Shown one piece after another: positions 44,601-51,920 of a stretch of 64,000 nucleotides of DNA. The stretch is from G965222505 sp965222505. Lineage in GTDB: Bacteria; Bacteroidota; Rhodothermia; Rhodothermales; DATKEJ01. A program made the position numbers and the translations under genes. The stretch covers positions 310,001 to 374,000 of the forward strand of contig OZ244956.1 in assembly GCA_965222505.1 (NCBI GenBank). The letters run 5' to 3'. Position 1 is the stretch's first letter. The number at the start of each line of letters is the position of its first letter. The notes below the pieces were generated by a model, which saw only the letters and a list, made by a program, of their open reading frames with translations, was not told the DNA's origin and ran no database searches.

Positions 44601-44896
44601 CTTTTCCGCAGGCTACCTGAAACGAGGGCATACCCGCTTCCGCTTTCCAACGCGGTACGGGCCAGTTCAGGATCATCCAGGCGAAGACCGGCCTTCCGGG
44701 CCTGTCCGTCCGGGCCGTGGCAGGTAAAACACCGATCAGACAGAATCGGCTTGATGTGCAGGTTAAAATCGACCTTGTCCGGAAGGGTGGCCTCGGCGGC
44801 CTCCACCGCAGGGGGTTTTTCAAGCGTACACGCCCCAAGGCACAGGGCAAGTGCCGACAAGAAGAGGAGCCGGGCCATACGGGTGTGGTGCAACAT
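41642..44896 (-). CDS. PSD1/PSCyt (DUF1549-DUF1553) cytochrome protein with LamG insert
   Basis: 1084 residues from the ATG giving MLHHTRMARLLFLSALALCLGAC, a lipoprotein signal with lipobox LGAC; the internal ATG 18 bases later is an alternative. The heme site CFTCHG lies in ILSDRCFTCHGPDGQARKAGLRLDD (PSCyt1). A DUF1549 domain (HPIDAFVQQRL ... WLDVARYADSHGYQDDG, and CARCHDHRYDPI with a second CxxCH) precedes a concanavalin-like LamG insert (residues about 460-660, RNEPFSISLWVNA). A DUF1553 domain closes it (RLGLARWLTNANHPLTARVTVNRYWQMLFGRGLV ... RTNTPLQALVLMNDP). It is the first gene of a three-gene unit with DUF1501 and the LRR cytochrome. Confidence 0.87.
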   Translation of the reverse strand: MLHHTRMARLLFLSALALCLGACTLEKPPAVEAAEATLPDKVDFNLHIKPILSDRCFTCHGPDGQARKAGLRLDDPELARTALESGSGYALVSGSLRKSRVYHRIISTDPEVQMPPPESNLRLSAEEIALLARWIEQGAEYQPHWSLIPPKEPSVPEIDGATHPIDAFVQQRLSTTALSPNPIADKETLIRRASFDLTGLPPTLEEIDAFLADEAPDAFDKVLDRLLAASAYGERLATEWLDVARYADSHGYQDDGFRTSWPWRDWVVRAFNKNLPFDQFLTWQLAGDLLPNPSHEQILSTSFNRNHMQSQEGGIVLEEYRVEYVADRTMTMGKAFLGLTVECARCHDHRYDPISQKEYYQLFAFFNNINEVGNIPYAGEASPTLMLLDEETERQWETLRAQITDLEAQTAISNTNFDGGYTTWKAGLKAGREDTALQPEGRIGYYPLDELTGEKNTFENQGSTPKAGYYWGDQDKLPLVVPGKFGTALKLQGDGWLDAGDELYDFERNEPFSISLWVNAPPDSVDQPLFARSGSLFNGNRGYICVLQPGGTLNMSLNHVLPDNSIEVQTQEMFPYNQWNHLVMTYDGSSRADGLTLYLNGAALPTQTLVDNLKQSIRHTITPEGEETNWGGMGNLRLGSIGPNLPTVDSVAVDEWMVFNRRLTTLEVQHLFGEEDPLQGALDEGAEDLLRDYYVTTQAPGYAALFRTLTDVRGKENSLLTQVRQVMVMRERKIPRETFLLDRGAYDAPTTPVHADVPRVLPAFPEDQPRNRLGLARWLTNANHPLTARVTVNRYWQMLFGRGLVATSEDFGNQGALPSHPLLLDWLATRFVASGWDVKALLKEIMRSATYQQVSVADSTQLEQDPHNVLLARGPSYRLPAEMVRDHMLTTSGLLVDSLGGPPVKPYQPPGLWKELATRNLTEYVQDTGSKLYRRSLYTIWKRTTPPPSMISFDAPGRNYCEVRRQRTNTPLQALVLMNDPQYLEAARLLAERMVREAGTSLAARITLGFRLLTSRYPTAEELKVLATLYETEFTHFSQAPAKARTFLTVGEYPRDRSLDVPTVAALAVVANTIMNYDEAVMKR

Positions 44897-44993
44897 GCCG
44901 GACAAAGGGTTGGATGAGAAAGGTAGCGTATTTACCGGAGCCGTTCAACCGAGGACAGATTGTAAATTGGTGATTGGTAATTGGTGATTGGTC

Positions 44994-45022
44994 TTGACAA
45001 ATCGCCCGGCTCCTGCTACATT
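44994..45022 (+). promoter_or_regulatory. Sigma-70-like promoter of the blaI-blaR-like operon
   Basis: TTGACA at 44994-44999 and TACATT at 45017-45022 are separated by 17 bases, 63 bases before the BlaI-like start codon. The -35 box is perfect and the -10 box matches 4 of 6. Transcription would start near 45029, at the edge of the palindrome. Bacteroidota often use a different promoter form, so activity is inferred. Confidence 0.55.
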
Positions 45023-45028
45023 CATCTT

Positions 45029-45046
45029 GTGAAAATAAATTTTCAC
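45029..45046 (+). promoter_or_regulatory. Palindromic operator candidate for the BlaI-like repressor
   Basis: GTGAAAATAAATTTTCAC has two perfect 7-base arms around a 4-base centre. It lies just downstream of the -10 box and over the expected start of transcription, the classic place for a self-repressing BlaI/MecI dimer. The sequence differs from the known TACA-TGTA type operators of staphylococcal BlaI, so specificity is inferred from position and symmetry only. Confidence 0.5.
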
Positions 45047-45084
45047 CTGAATCTCCTTTTTTTCTTAAGAGATCGTGTTTTTCC

Positions 45085-45489
45085 ATGACGCTCCCTTTAC
45101 CCCATAACCTGAGCCGCCGTGAACGGCAGATCATGGATATCCTCTACCGCCTTGGTGAAGGCAGCGTAGCGGATGTGGTGACGCATATATCGGATCAGCC
45201 AGCTTACAATTCTATCCGCGTGACGTTGGGCATTTTAGAGAAGAAGGGCTTTTTGGCGCACCGCAAAGAGGGCCAGCGCTACATCTACACCCCGGTCGTC
45301 TCTCAGGAGAAAGCCACCCAAACCGCGCTGTCTCATCTGACCAAGACCTTTTTTGGCGGATCTCCTTCCCAGGCGATCCTGACGATGCTGGACCTGTCCT
45401 TCGAGAGCCTTTCTGAAGACGAGCTGGACCAACTGGCCCAAAAGATCGAATTGGCCCGCATGCAAAACGACCCGAATGAATCCCTATAA
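45085..45489 (+). CDS. BlaI/MecI/CopY-family transcriptional repressor
   Basis: 134 residues. A winged helix-turn-helix spans residues 8-80 (LSRRERQIMDILYRLGEGSVADVVTHIS, then NSIRVTLGILEKKGFLAHRKEGQRYIYTP), the BlaI signature, followed by a helical dimerisation domain (FESLSEDELDQLAQKIELA). Such repressors are cut by a BlaR1/MecR1-type membrane protease when a signal arrives. That partner is encoded immediately downstream with a 14-base overlap, so the pair is a two-gene switch. No beta-lactamase gene lies nearby; the regulon is unknown. Confidence 0.88.
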   Translation: MTLPLPHNLSRRERQIMDILYRLGEGSVADVVTHISDQPAYNSIRVTLGILEKKGFLAHRKEGQRYIYTPVVSQEKATQTALSHLTKTFFGGSPSQAILTMLDLSFESLSEDELDQLAQKIELARMQNDPNESL

Positions 45490-47404
45490 CATTTGGACGT
45501 CTCCCCTTTTTACAGATGCCCTGGCCCTTGACATATTCGTCAAGGCCTCCCTCATTCTAGGTGGCGTCTGGTTCACAGCCTGGGTCCTGCGCCATTCTTC
45601 AGCCGCTGTTCGCCACAGCTTTTGGAGCCTGGCCCTGATGGGTCTGCTCTTGCTACCCGTGTTATCTGCCCAGTTGCCAAGCTGGCACATTGCCCTGCCC
45701 GAGCCCTTGCAGCAGCAGTGGTCGACGTTCATGCAAGAGACGGCACCGCCCGTAGCCATTCATCAAAAGCCGTCTCGCACGCCCTGGCAAAAGCCATCGC
45801 CACGGGTTGATGTGGATGTAAAAGCCCAGACATTGGACATACCCATTGCACCGGCCCACCAGCCCACACTACGGGCAGCACGCTCCACACCCCTCCCCTG
45901 GCAAGCATGGCTGATGTGGATCTGGCGCGCTGGAGTCGTCGTCCTGCTGGGCCGTTTTCTGTTTGATGCCTTTCGGATTCGGTCTCTGGGCCGCCGGGCA
46001 GAGCCCCTTCCCTCCACACGATCAACGAAATTTGCCCGTGTTGCCCAACACCGCATGGGCGTCCGCCGCAAGGTCCGGTACTTGCATAGTGATGCCGTAT
46101 CGATGGCCATGACCTGGGGGAGTTTTAGACCTACCGTGCTGCTCCCAACATCTGCCCTGGCGTGGCCGGACGCTCGTATAGAGGTGGTACTTTTGCATGA
46201 ATTGGCCCACGTTAAACGCTGGGACTATGCCATCCATGTACTGGCCCAGTGTGCCCGTGCCTTGTACTGGATGAACCCGCTGGTCTGGTTTGCCCTGCGC
46301 CGCCTGCATGCTGAACAAGAGCGTGCTTGTGACGACCGGGTATTGCAAACCGGAACCGGCGCGTGCGATTATGCCCTGCACCTGGTCAACATTGCCCGTT
46401 CGTACCTCCGGGGTCCTCAGGCTGTACGTGGGGGCATGGCACTGGCCCGCCGCTCGGCGCTCTCGGAACGGGTAGAAGCCCTGGTCAACCCCGAAGCCAA
46501 ACGGCAAACCCTGACTTTCGCTTCCAGCCTCTGGACTTCTACCGCCGGTTTGATGTTGGTCCTTCCTGTGGCTGCGCTGCAACTCGGAGCCTGGACGACC
46601 GACCTTGCCGCAACCCGCGTCCTTATTGAACAACTGGAAAACCCCGACCCCATGGTATGGCAACAGGCCGGTTGGCAAGAAGCCCTGTCGGTAGAATCTG
46701 CAACCGAACTTATTCCCCGGCTGCTCAACCATGAAAACGGTTTGGTCCGTGCCCACACGGCATGGTCACTGGGTGAACATGCCGAAACCCGAGCCGTCGT
46801 CTCCCTGATTGAAGCCCTAAAAGACCCCAACGCCAATGTACGGTTGCAGGCCCTGTTGGCGTTGGAGAAGATCGGCGATGAGCGTGCCCTGGTTGCCCTC
46901 GGCGCGTTGATCCATGACCCCTGTCCAGATGTCCGCCTAACCACCGTTGCGGTCATCAAGGGGTTGTGCCATTGTGAGGCCTTAAAAACCCTGCCCACCG
47001 CATTGGCCGATACTGATGTTCGGGTTCGCCGCTCTGCTGTATCGGCCCTCGGTGAAGTGATCCATTCGATTCAAACCCGCCCGAGTAAAGAAGCAGCCCA
47101 AACGTTTGAAACCCATCTCCCCCAGGCGATTACGTCGCTTGTGTATGCCCTCAAAGACCAGGATATGCGTGTCCGTGCTGGTGCAGCCTATGCCCTCGGC
47201 GAGTCCGGGCATGAAGGCGCGTATGCACCCTTGAAGTCGGCCCTGTGGGATTATGCATCGGAGGTCCGGCTGGAATCCGCACGGGCGCTTGGCAAACTGG
47301 GCATCTCCTGTGCCGAGCCGGTGCTCCGGCTGGCGTTGCGGGATGAATGCCCGGATGTTCGGGCGATGGCCGCCTGGGCCCTGGATCAAATTCAGACGGT
47401 GTAA
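45476..47404 (+). CDS. BlaR1-like M56 membrane metalloprotease with C-terminal HEAT repeats
   Basis: 642 residues. Membrane helices at about 17-37, 49-66 and 143-165 frame the M56 domain, whose zinc site is LLHELAHVKRWD (HELAH at 241-245) with the third ligand probably Glu280 in AEQERACDDRVL. A further helix lies near 360-380. The rest (about 385-640) consists of HEAT-like repeats (AHTAWSLGEHAETRAVVSLIEALKDPNANVRLQALLALEKIGDERAL and several more) in place of the penicillin-binding sensor of BlaR1. It likely cleaves the BlaI-like repressor encoded upstream after sensing a protein or envelope signal through the repeats; the signal is unknown. Confidence 0.83.
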   Translation: MNPYNIWTSPLFTDALALDIFVKASLILGGVWFTAWVLRHSSAAVRHSFWSLALMGLLLLPVLSAQLPSWHIALPEPLQQQWSTFMQETAPPVAIHQKPSRTPWQKPSPRVDVDVKAQTLDIPIAPAHQPTLRAARSTPLPWQAWLMWIWRAGVVVLLGRFLFDAFRIRSLGRRAEPLPSTRSTKFARVAQHRMGVRRKVRYLHSDAVSMAMTWGSFRPTVLLPTSALAWPDARIEVVLLHELAHVKRWDYAIHVLAQCARALYWMNPLVWFALRRLHAEQERACDDRVLQTGTGACDYALHLVNIARSYLRGPQAVRGGMALARRSALSERVEALVNPEAKRQTLTFASSLWTSTAGLMLVLPVAALQLGAWTTDLAATRVLIEQLENPDPMVWQQAGWQEALSVESATELIPRLLNHENGLVRAHTAWSLGEHAETRAVVSLIEALKDPNANVRLQALLALEKIGDERALVALGALIHDPCPDVRLTTVAVIKGLCHCEALKTLPTALADTDVRVRRSAVSALGEVIHSIQTRPSKEAAQTFETHLPQAITSLVYALKDQDMRVRAGAAYALGESGHEGAYAPLKSALWDYASEVRLESARALGKLGISCAEPVLRLALRDECPDVRAMAAWALDQIQTV

Positions 47405-47406
47405 CC

Positions 47407-48564
47407 CTACCGGCGCATCCGGGCCATGATACGGATGAGTTGATCGGCAGCCGTTCTAATCTCCTCCTCGGTATTAGAGGTCCCCAAGGAAAACCGTACC
47501 GTTGCAGCCGCCGTGTCTCTCGGAACGCCCATCGCTTCCAATACATGACTGGGTTCAATCGCTCCACTGGTGCAGGCCGATCCGCTTGATGCACAAATCC
47601 CGGCCACATCGAGGTTCAACAACAACATCTCCCCATCAACCCCTTTTCCGGACCTTGGCGGAAAAGACACATTCAATATGTGTGGTGCAGTAATTCTGGA
47701 TTCAAACGGCGTATTGAACCACACGGCATCCCCCAGGCCATCTTTCAATACCCGATGTAAGATGGTTTGGAGATTTCGCAGATGCTTGTTTTTCTCCTCG
47801 GCCTCTGCATAGGCCAATTCCAGCGCCGTTGCTAACCCCACGATGCCAGCCACGTTTTCGGTCCCGCCTCGCCGCCGACGCTCCTGGGCACCTCCGCGTA
47901 CAAGTGGTTGCACGTCCAGTCGTCCAGCACGAACAAACAGTACCCCAATTCCTTTGGGGCCGTTGAACTTATGGGCAGAGAGTGAAAGCATGTCAATAGG
48001 CCACTCAGCTATATTGATCCTGGCCCACCCGGCGGCTTGGACGGCATCGCAATGATACAGGATATCCTGCTCCACGCACCATGCAGCCAGTTCATGCACG
48101 GGGTTGAGGGTGCCCACCTCGTTGTTGGCATACATCACCGAAACCAGGCGGGTGTTGGATTGACGCACGCCCTGAACCTCAGCCAATGTGACAACGCCTT
48201 GAGGGTCAGGCTTGAGGAAGGTGACCGTGTGGGTGTGTTCGCTCAGGTTCCGCGCCGGTTCCAGCACGGCTTCATGTTCAGTGGCCGATGTAATCAGGTG
48301 CCCACCGGATGGTCCACGAAATGCATTGTAGAGGGCCAGGTTGTTGGCTTCGGTGGCCCCGCTGGTAAAGATGATTTCAGCCGGACCTGCCCCGAGCAGC
48401 GCGGCAACCCGTTCACGGGCATCTTCCACCGCAAATCGCGCCTTGCGCCCCAGGGCATGCGGAGACGAGGCATTCCCGAAATGATCAGTCAAATACGGGA
48501 GCATCGCCTCTAGTACCCGAGGGTCCAGAGGGGTCGTTGCGGCATGGTCGAGGTAGATGGGCAT
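47407..48564 (-). CDS. Cysteine desulfurase (NifS/IscS family), second copy
   Basis: 385 residues, starting MPIYLDHAATTPLDPRVLEAML. The PLP lysine is Lys199 in SLSAHKFNGPKG and the persulfide cysteine is Cys331 in ASSGSACTSGAIEPSHVLEAMG, with the ETGTENVAG-like RRGGTENVAGIVG motif. It resembles the NifS-type enzyme more closely than the one at 8147-9313. It may serve Fe-S assembly or tRNA thiolation; no scaffold gene is adjacent. It is convergent with the M56 gene (2-base gap) and divergent from pdxA. Confidence 0.92.
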   Translation of the reverse strand: MPIYLDHAATTPLDPRVLEAMLPYLTDHFGNASSPHALGRKARFAVEDARERVAALLGAGPAEIIFTSGATEANNLALYNAFRGPSGGHLITSATEHEAVLEPARNLSEHTHTVTFLKPDPQGVVTLAEVQGVRQSNTRLVSVMYANNEVGTLNPVHELAAWCVEQDILYHCDAVQAAGWARINIAEWPIDMLSLSAHKFNGPKGIGVLFVRAGRLDVQPLVRGGAQERRRRGGTENVAGIVGLATALELAYAEAEEKNKHLRNLQTILHRVLKDGLGDAVWFNTPFESRITAPHILNVSFPPRSGKGVDGEMLLLNLDVAGICASSGSACTSGAIEPSHVLEAMGVPRDTAAATVRFSLGTSNTEEEIRTAADQLIRIMARMRR

Positions 48565-48696
48565 TATTGTGGGTTATACTCCTGCTATGCGAGCTGGTTG
48601 TGGGTTGTACGCCCTTCATTTCTTCAACGTCTCTACGCAACTGTTTGAGCCCTCAAGACGTTCCACTCGCATCAGAACCTCTTATGGCGCACCAAC

Positions 48697-49770
48697 ATGA
48701 TGGCCCACCCTACCGCTTCCCCCACACACACGATGCCCAAAATCGGTATTACCCTGGGTGACGTGAATGGCATCGGCATTGAAACCATTCTGAAATGCCT
48801 GTTGGATGCCCGTATCCTCAACCATGTGCAACCGGTCTTAATCGGGGCTGCACAAGCCACGCGGATTCATGCGAACAAGCTGGGGCTCAAGAAGGTGAAA
48901 CTCCAGACCATCCAGCATATCGAGCAGTTGCCTCCGTCCCACAGTGCCGATACACCGGCCCCGGTTGCCGTACTGGACACGGAATTGGGACAGCGCCCTA
49001 CCGTCAGTTTCGGAAAAGTGACGGAGGTGGCAGGCCGGCTGGCCATGCGGGCCGTTGAGGTGGCCATAGACCTGTGCAAGGAGGGCCTACTGGACGGCAT
49101 GGTCACGGCCCCGATCTCAAAAGAAGCGATTGCCCTGGCAGGTTATCAGGAAGCTGGTCATACGGATTTTATCGCGAAGCGGGTAAACTGCGAGGCCTAT
49201 ACCATGATGATGATCTCCGATGAATTGCGGGTAGGCTTGGTCACAACCCATGTGCCCATCAGCGAGGTGGCTGCGCTTATCAATGAAGCACATATCCGCG
49301 CCAAGATTGAAATTATCACTCGCGCCCTGCAAACCGACTATGCCCTGCCTCGCCCCAAAATTGCCGTGCTTGGCTTAAATCCACACGCTGGAGACGGAGG
49401 TGTGATCGGTAAGGAAGAAGTAGACCTCATCATGCCAACCCTCAACAAGGCGCAAGCCGATGGCTATTTAGCCTACGGCCCGTTCCCTTCCGATGGGTTC
49501 TTTGCAAGCCACAAATACCGCCACTACGATGCGGTACTGGCGATGTATCATGACCAGGGCCTTATCCCGTTTAAGGCCATTGCCTTTGAAACGGGCATCA
49601 ATTATACAGCTGGTCTGCCCATCGTGCGGACCTCCCCGGATCACGGTACGGCCTTCGACATTGCAGGGCAAGGTATTGCTTCGCCAGATAGTATGCGGCA
49701 TGCCTTGTTTCTCGCCACAGACATTGCCCGCCGACGAAACCAACACGCCGCCCAAAAAGAAGCGGCCTGA
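48697..49770 (+). CDS. pdxA: 4-hydroxythreonine-4-phosphate dehydrogenase
   Basis: 357 residues. PdxA signatures are MPKIGITLGDVNGIGIETILK, VTAPISKEAIALAGYQEAGHTDFIA (metal His), TTHVPISEVAALI, KIAVLGLNPHAGDGGVIGKEE and YDAVLAMYHDQGLIPFKAI (metal His), PIVRTSPDHGTAFDIAG. It oxidises 4-phosphohydroxy-L-threonine in the DXP-dependent vitamin B6 pathway. PLP made this way is used by both cysteine desulfurases and the sugar aminotransferase in the window. An alternative start is the ATG at 48733, directly before PKIGIT. Confidence 0.95.
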   Translation: MMAHPTASPTHTMPKIGITLGDVNGIGIETILKCLLDARILNHVQPVLIGAAQATRIHANKLGLKKVKLQTIQHIEQLPPSHSADTPAPVAVLDTELGQRPTVSFGKVTEVAGRLAMRAVEVAIDLCKEGLLDGMVTAPISKEAIALAGYQEAGHTDFIAKRVNCEAYTMMMISDELRVGLVTTHVPISEVAALINEAHIRAKIEIITRALQTDYALPRPKIAVLGLNPHAGDGGVIGKEEVDLIMPTLNKAQADGYLAYGPFPSDGFFASHKYRHYDAVLAMYHDQGLIPFKAIAFETGINYTAGLPIVRTSPDHGTAFDIAGQGIASPDSMRHALFLATDIARRRNQHAAQKEAA

Positions 49771-49781
49771 CCTCACGCCCC

Positions 49782-50531
49782 GTGTTCTCGGAATCTCCCC
49801 CCTACTACCGCCTTGCGGCGGGCTACGATGTGGTCATGGAACACGTCGAATATGATGCCTGGGCTGAATACCTGCACGACATTCTGCTGGAACACCCTCC
49901 ATTGCCTCACGGCATTCTGGAACTGGGTTGCGGCACCGGCTCCCTGGCGATGGAACTGCAACCGCTAGGGGCCTATCGCTATACCGGCACGGATCAATCC
50001 CCGGCCATGATTGAAGTGGCCCGAGGCAAAGCGCTCACCTGGGGCATCGATGTACAATTCGATGTGGCCGACTTTACCCGTTTCCGTATTGAACCTCGGG
50101 TGGATGCCGTCCTGCTCCTCCACGATGGATTAAATTATTTGCTGGACGATCATCTGATCCTGGACCTGTTTAGCTGTACCTACGAAGCCCTCCATCCAGG
50201 CGGCCTTTTCGTCTTTGACCAAAGCACCCCGGCCAACTCGATCAACAATGCCCCCCTCTTTGAAGACGAAGGGCAGGCCGATGATTTCTCCTTCGTTCGA
50301 CGAAGCCACTTCGACCCCAAAACCCAACTCCATACCACAGAGATGGAAATGGTCATCCAGGGTGAGCGATATAAGGAACGACATGTTCAACAGGCCTATA
50401 CCCTGGGCGCCATTCGTCGGCTGATCCAACAAACCCCCTTTACCATCGAAGCCGTTTACGACTTTATGACCTTCGACCCCGCTGATGGAGAAACCGAACG
50501 GCCGCATTGGGTACTCCGAAAACCGCTGTAA
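49782..50531 (+). CDS. Class I SAM-dependent methyltransferase
   Basis: 249 residues from a GTG 12 bases after pdxA. MFSESPPYYRLAAGYDVVMEHVEYDAWAEYL is the typical front of this Bacteroidota/Firmicutes family; motif I is ILELGCGTGSLAMEL, the acidic ribose-binding residue is in YTGTDQSPAMIEVA, and AVLLLHDGLNYLLDD corresponds to motif IV. The substrate is unknown. It is likely cotranscribed with pdxA and convergent with the next gene. Confidence 0.8.
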   Translation: MFSESPPYYRLAAGYDVVMEHVEYDAWAEYLHDILLEHPPLPHGILELGCGTGSLAMELQPLGAYRYTGTDQSPAMIEVARGKALTWGIDVQFDVADFTRFRIEPRVDAVLLLHDGLNYLLDDHLILDLFSCTYEALHPGGLFVFDQSTPANSINNAPLFEDEGQADDFSFVRRSHFDPKTQLHTTEMEMVIQGERYKERHVQQAYTLGAIRRLIQQTPFTIEAVYDFMTFDPADGETERPHWVLRKPL

Positions 50532-50537
50532 TATCCC

Positions 50538-51794
50538 CTAACGATCAATATCCATCAAGACCGGTTCGAGACCCATTTCGAAGAGGGTCTTTTTGATTTC
50601 TCGGCGGTAGATGGGATTCAGGATGATCACGGCATCCGGCTGGAGTTCGGGTAGCGCCTCCGGCCCAACCACCGGATGACCGGTACCGGGCAGGTATTTC
50701 CCCTGTTTGTGCGGATTGATGTCCACGGCACAAACCACTTCTTCACCAATCCCCAGCGTGGTCAGAAACGCAACCGCCTTGGATCCCCCGCCCCAGAGAA
50801 CGACCTTCTGATTCATGCGATGCATCCCCCGAAGCCGGTGCCGCCACTCGTTCAGGGTATACTGAATTTCATCGGCAAAGGCCTCTACAGCCATTGTGAT
50901 CTGTTTGGGGGCAGGATGTGACTGGACGGGCCTTTCTACAACTGGCCGGGCTTCGATCATCAGATATTGATCATCATAATCGGTCCAGTGGTGAAGCACT
51001 TCAAACCCCTGACTCCTGAACAGATGGCTTAGGGACGCTGGACTGAAATAGGAGCAGTGTTCATAATACACATCCCAAAATGCCTGGTCCTGAAGGATAC
51101 GCCAGACTTCCGGCACCTGAAAAAACACTACGGCCTCAGGCCGGTCCCCAATCGCTTTGCGGACCACCCCCATAAACTGCGCCGTATTCGGGATGTGCTC
51201 CAGGGTCATTTTACACACGATGAAATCGGCATCGACGTGGGTGTAGGCTTCGCCGTAATAGTCGGCGATGAACGTCAGGCGCGGATCATCGTGGTAGGGG
51301 TTTCTTTCCGGGATGTAGGCCGGGTCAAAGCCAATCCCGGTGTTGTCTCCTTCCCGGCACAACAGGGTCAGGAATTCGCCTTTGCCGCATCCAATTTCCA
51401 GTACGGTTTTGCCCCGCAGGTTGTACCGTTCAATGAGGTCGTGGGCCAGTCGTTTTTGAAACGCATTAAACGTAGCCGAGAAACCCTGCGTCTCCTCATA
51501 TTGATCGCTGTAATCCAGCAAGTGTGCATCAAAAGCCATATTGCCCACAAATCCACAGGCTTCGCAATACCCCAACCGGATCATTCCTGTGGGAAAAGCC
51601 TGACCTTCTTCAGCCGTATGCACCAGCCGGACGCTATGTACAGGTATCCCAGCCACCTCATAAAACACGACCGGTGCTTCCGGTCCGAAGCAATTAGGGC
51701 ACGTATCAGCGGTGGAACTCAACGTGAGGGCAGATGGGTGGGTAGCGTTTGAAGACAGGGCTTGATACGGCAAGGTGCTACGAAAGGCTCCCAT
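50538..51794 (-). CDS. C-methyltransferase-like protein (zinc-binding, three-domain type)
   Basis: 418 residues from the ATG giving MGAFRSTLPYQALSS. An N-terminal zinc module (CPNCFGPEAPVVFYEVAGIPVHSV ... LGYCEACGFVGN) precedes a class I methyltransferase (VLEIGCGKGEFLTLLC, FIVCKMTLEHIPNT) and a C-terminal Rossmann-like domain (KVVLWGGGSKAVAFLTTLGIGEEVVCAVDINPHKQGKYLPGTG). This is the TylC3/NDP-hexose C-methyltransferase layout (Methyltransf_13-SAM-Methyltransf_14). It may methylate a sugar nucleotide or act in glycan decoration. Another methyltransferase gene lies upstream on the same strand. Confidence 0.82.
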   Translation of the reverse strand: MGAFRSTLPYQALSSNATHPSALTLSSTADTCPNCFGPEAPVVFYEVAGIPVHSVRLVHTAEEGQAFPTGMIRLGYCEACGFVGNMAFDAHLLDYSDQYEETQGFSATFNAFQKRLAHDLIERYNLRGKTVLEIGCGKGEFLTLLCREGDNTGIGFDPAYIPERNPYHDDPRLTFIADYYGEAYTHVDADFIVCKMTLEHIPNTAQFMGVVRKAIGDRPEAVVFFQVPEVWRILQDQAFWDVYYEHCSYFSPASLSHLFRSQGFEVLHHWTDYDDQYLMIEARPVVERPVQSHPAPKQITMAVEAFADEIQYTLNEWRHRLRGMHRMNQKVVLWGGGSKAVAFLTTLGIGEEVVCAVDINPHKQGKYLPGTGHPVVGPEALPELQPDAVIILNPIYRREIKKTLFEMGLEPVLMDIDR

Positions 51795-51920
51795 GGCACA
51801 GCATTTGGTCAGGGCGAAAAAAGGGCGCGGGTTTCCTAAAATTCGATACGCCGACCTTGCCCTGCGTAATTTTTTCCTGCCCGAAATACATCCCATGCGG
51901 TGCTACCAAACCACAGGGTA

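Noticed and set aside
45085..47404. Beta-lactam resistance locus
   Set aside because: No beta-lactamase or penicillin-binding sensor domain is present; the BlaI/M56 pair alone does not show resistance.
48537..48761. Short plus-strand frame with a hydrophobic start and VGCT lipobox-like sequence before pdxA
   Set aside because: It overlaps both the cysteine desulfurase start and pdxA in other frames, and only a short signal-like stretch is plausible; no mature domain follows.
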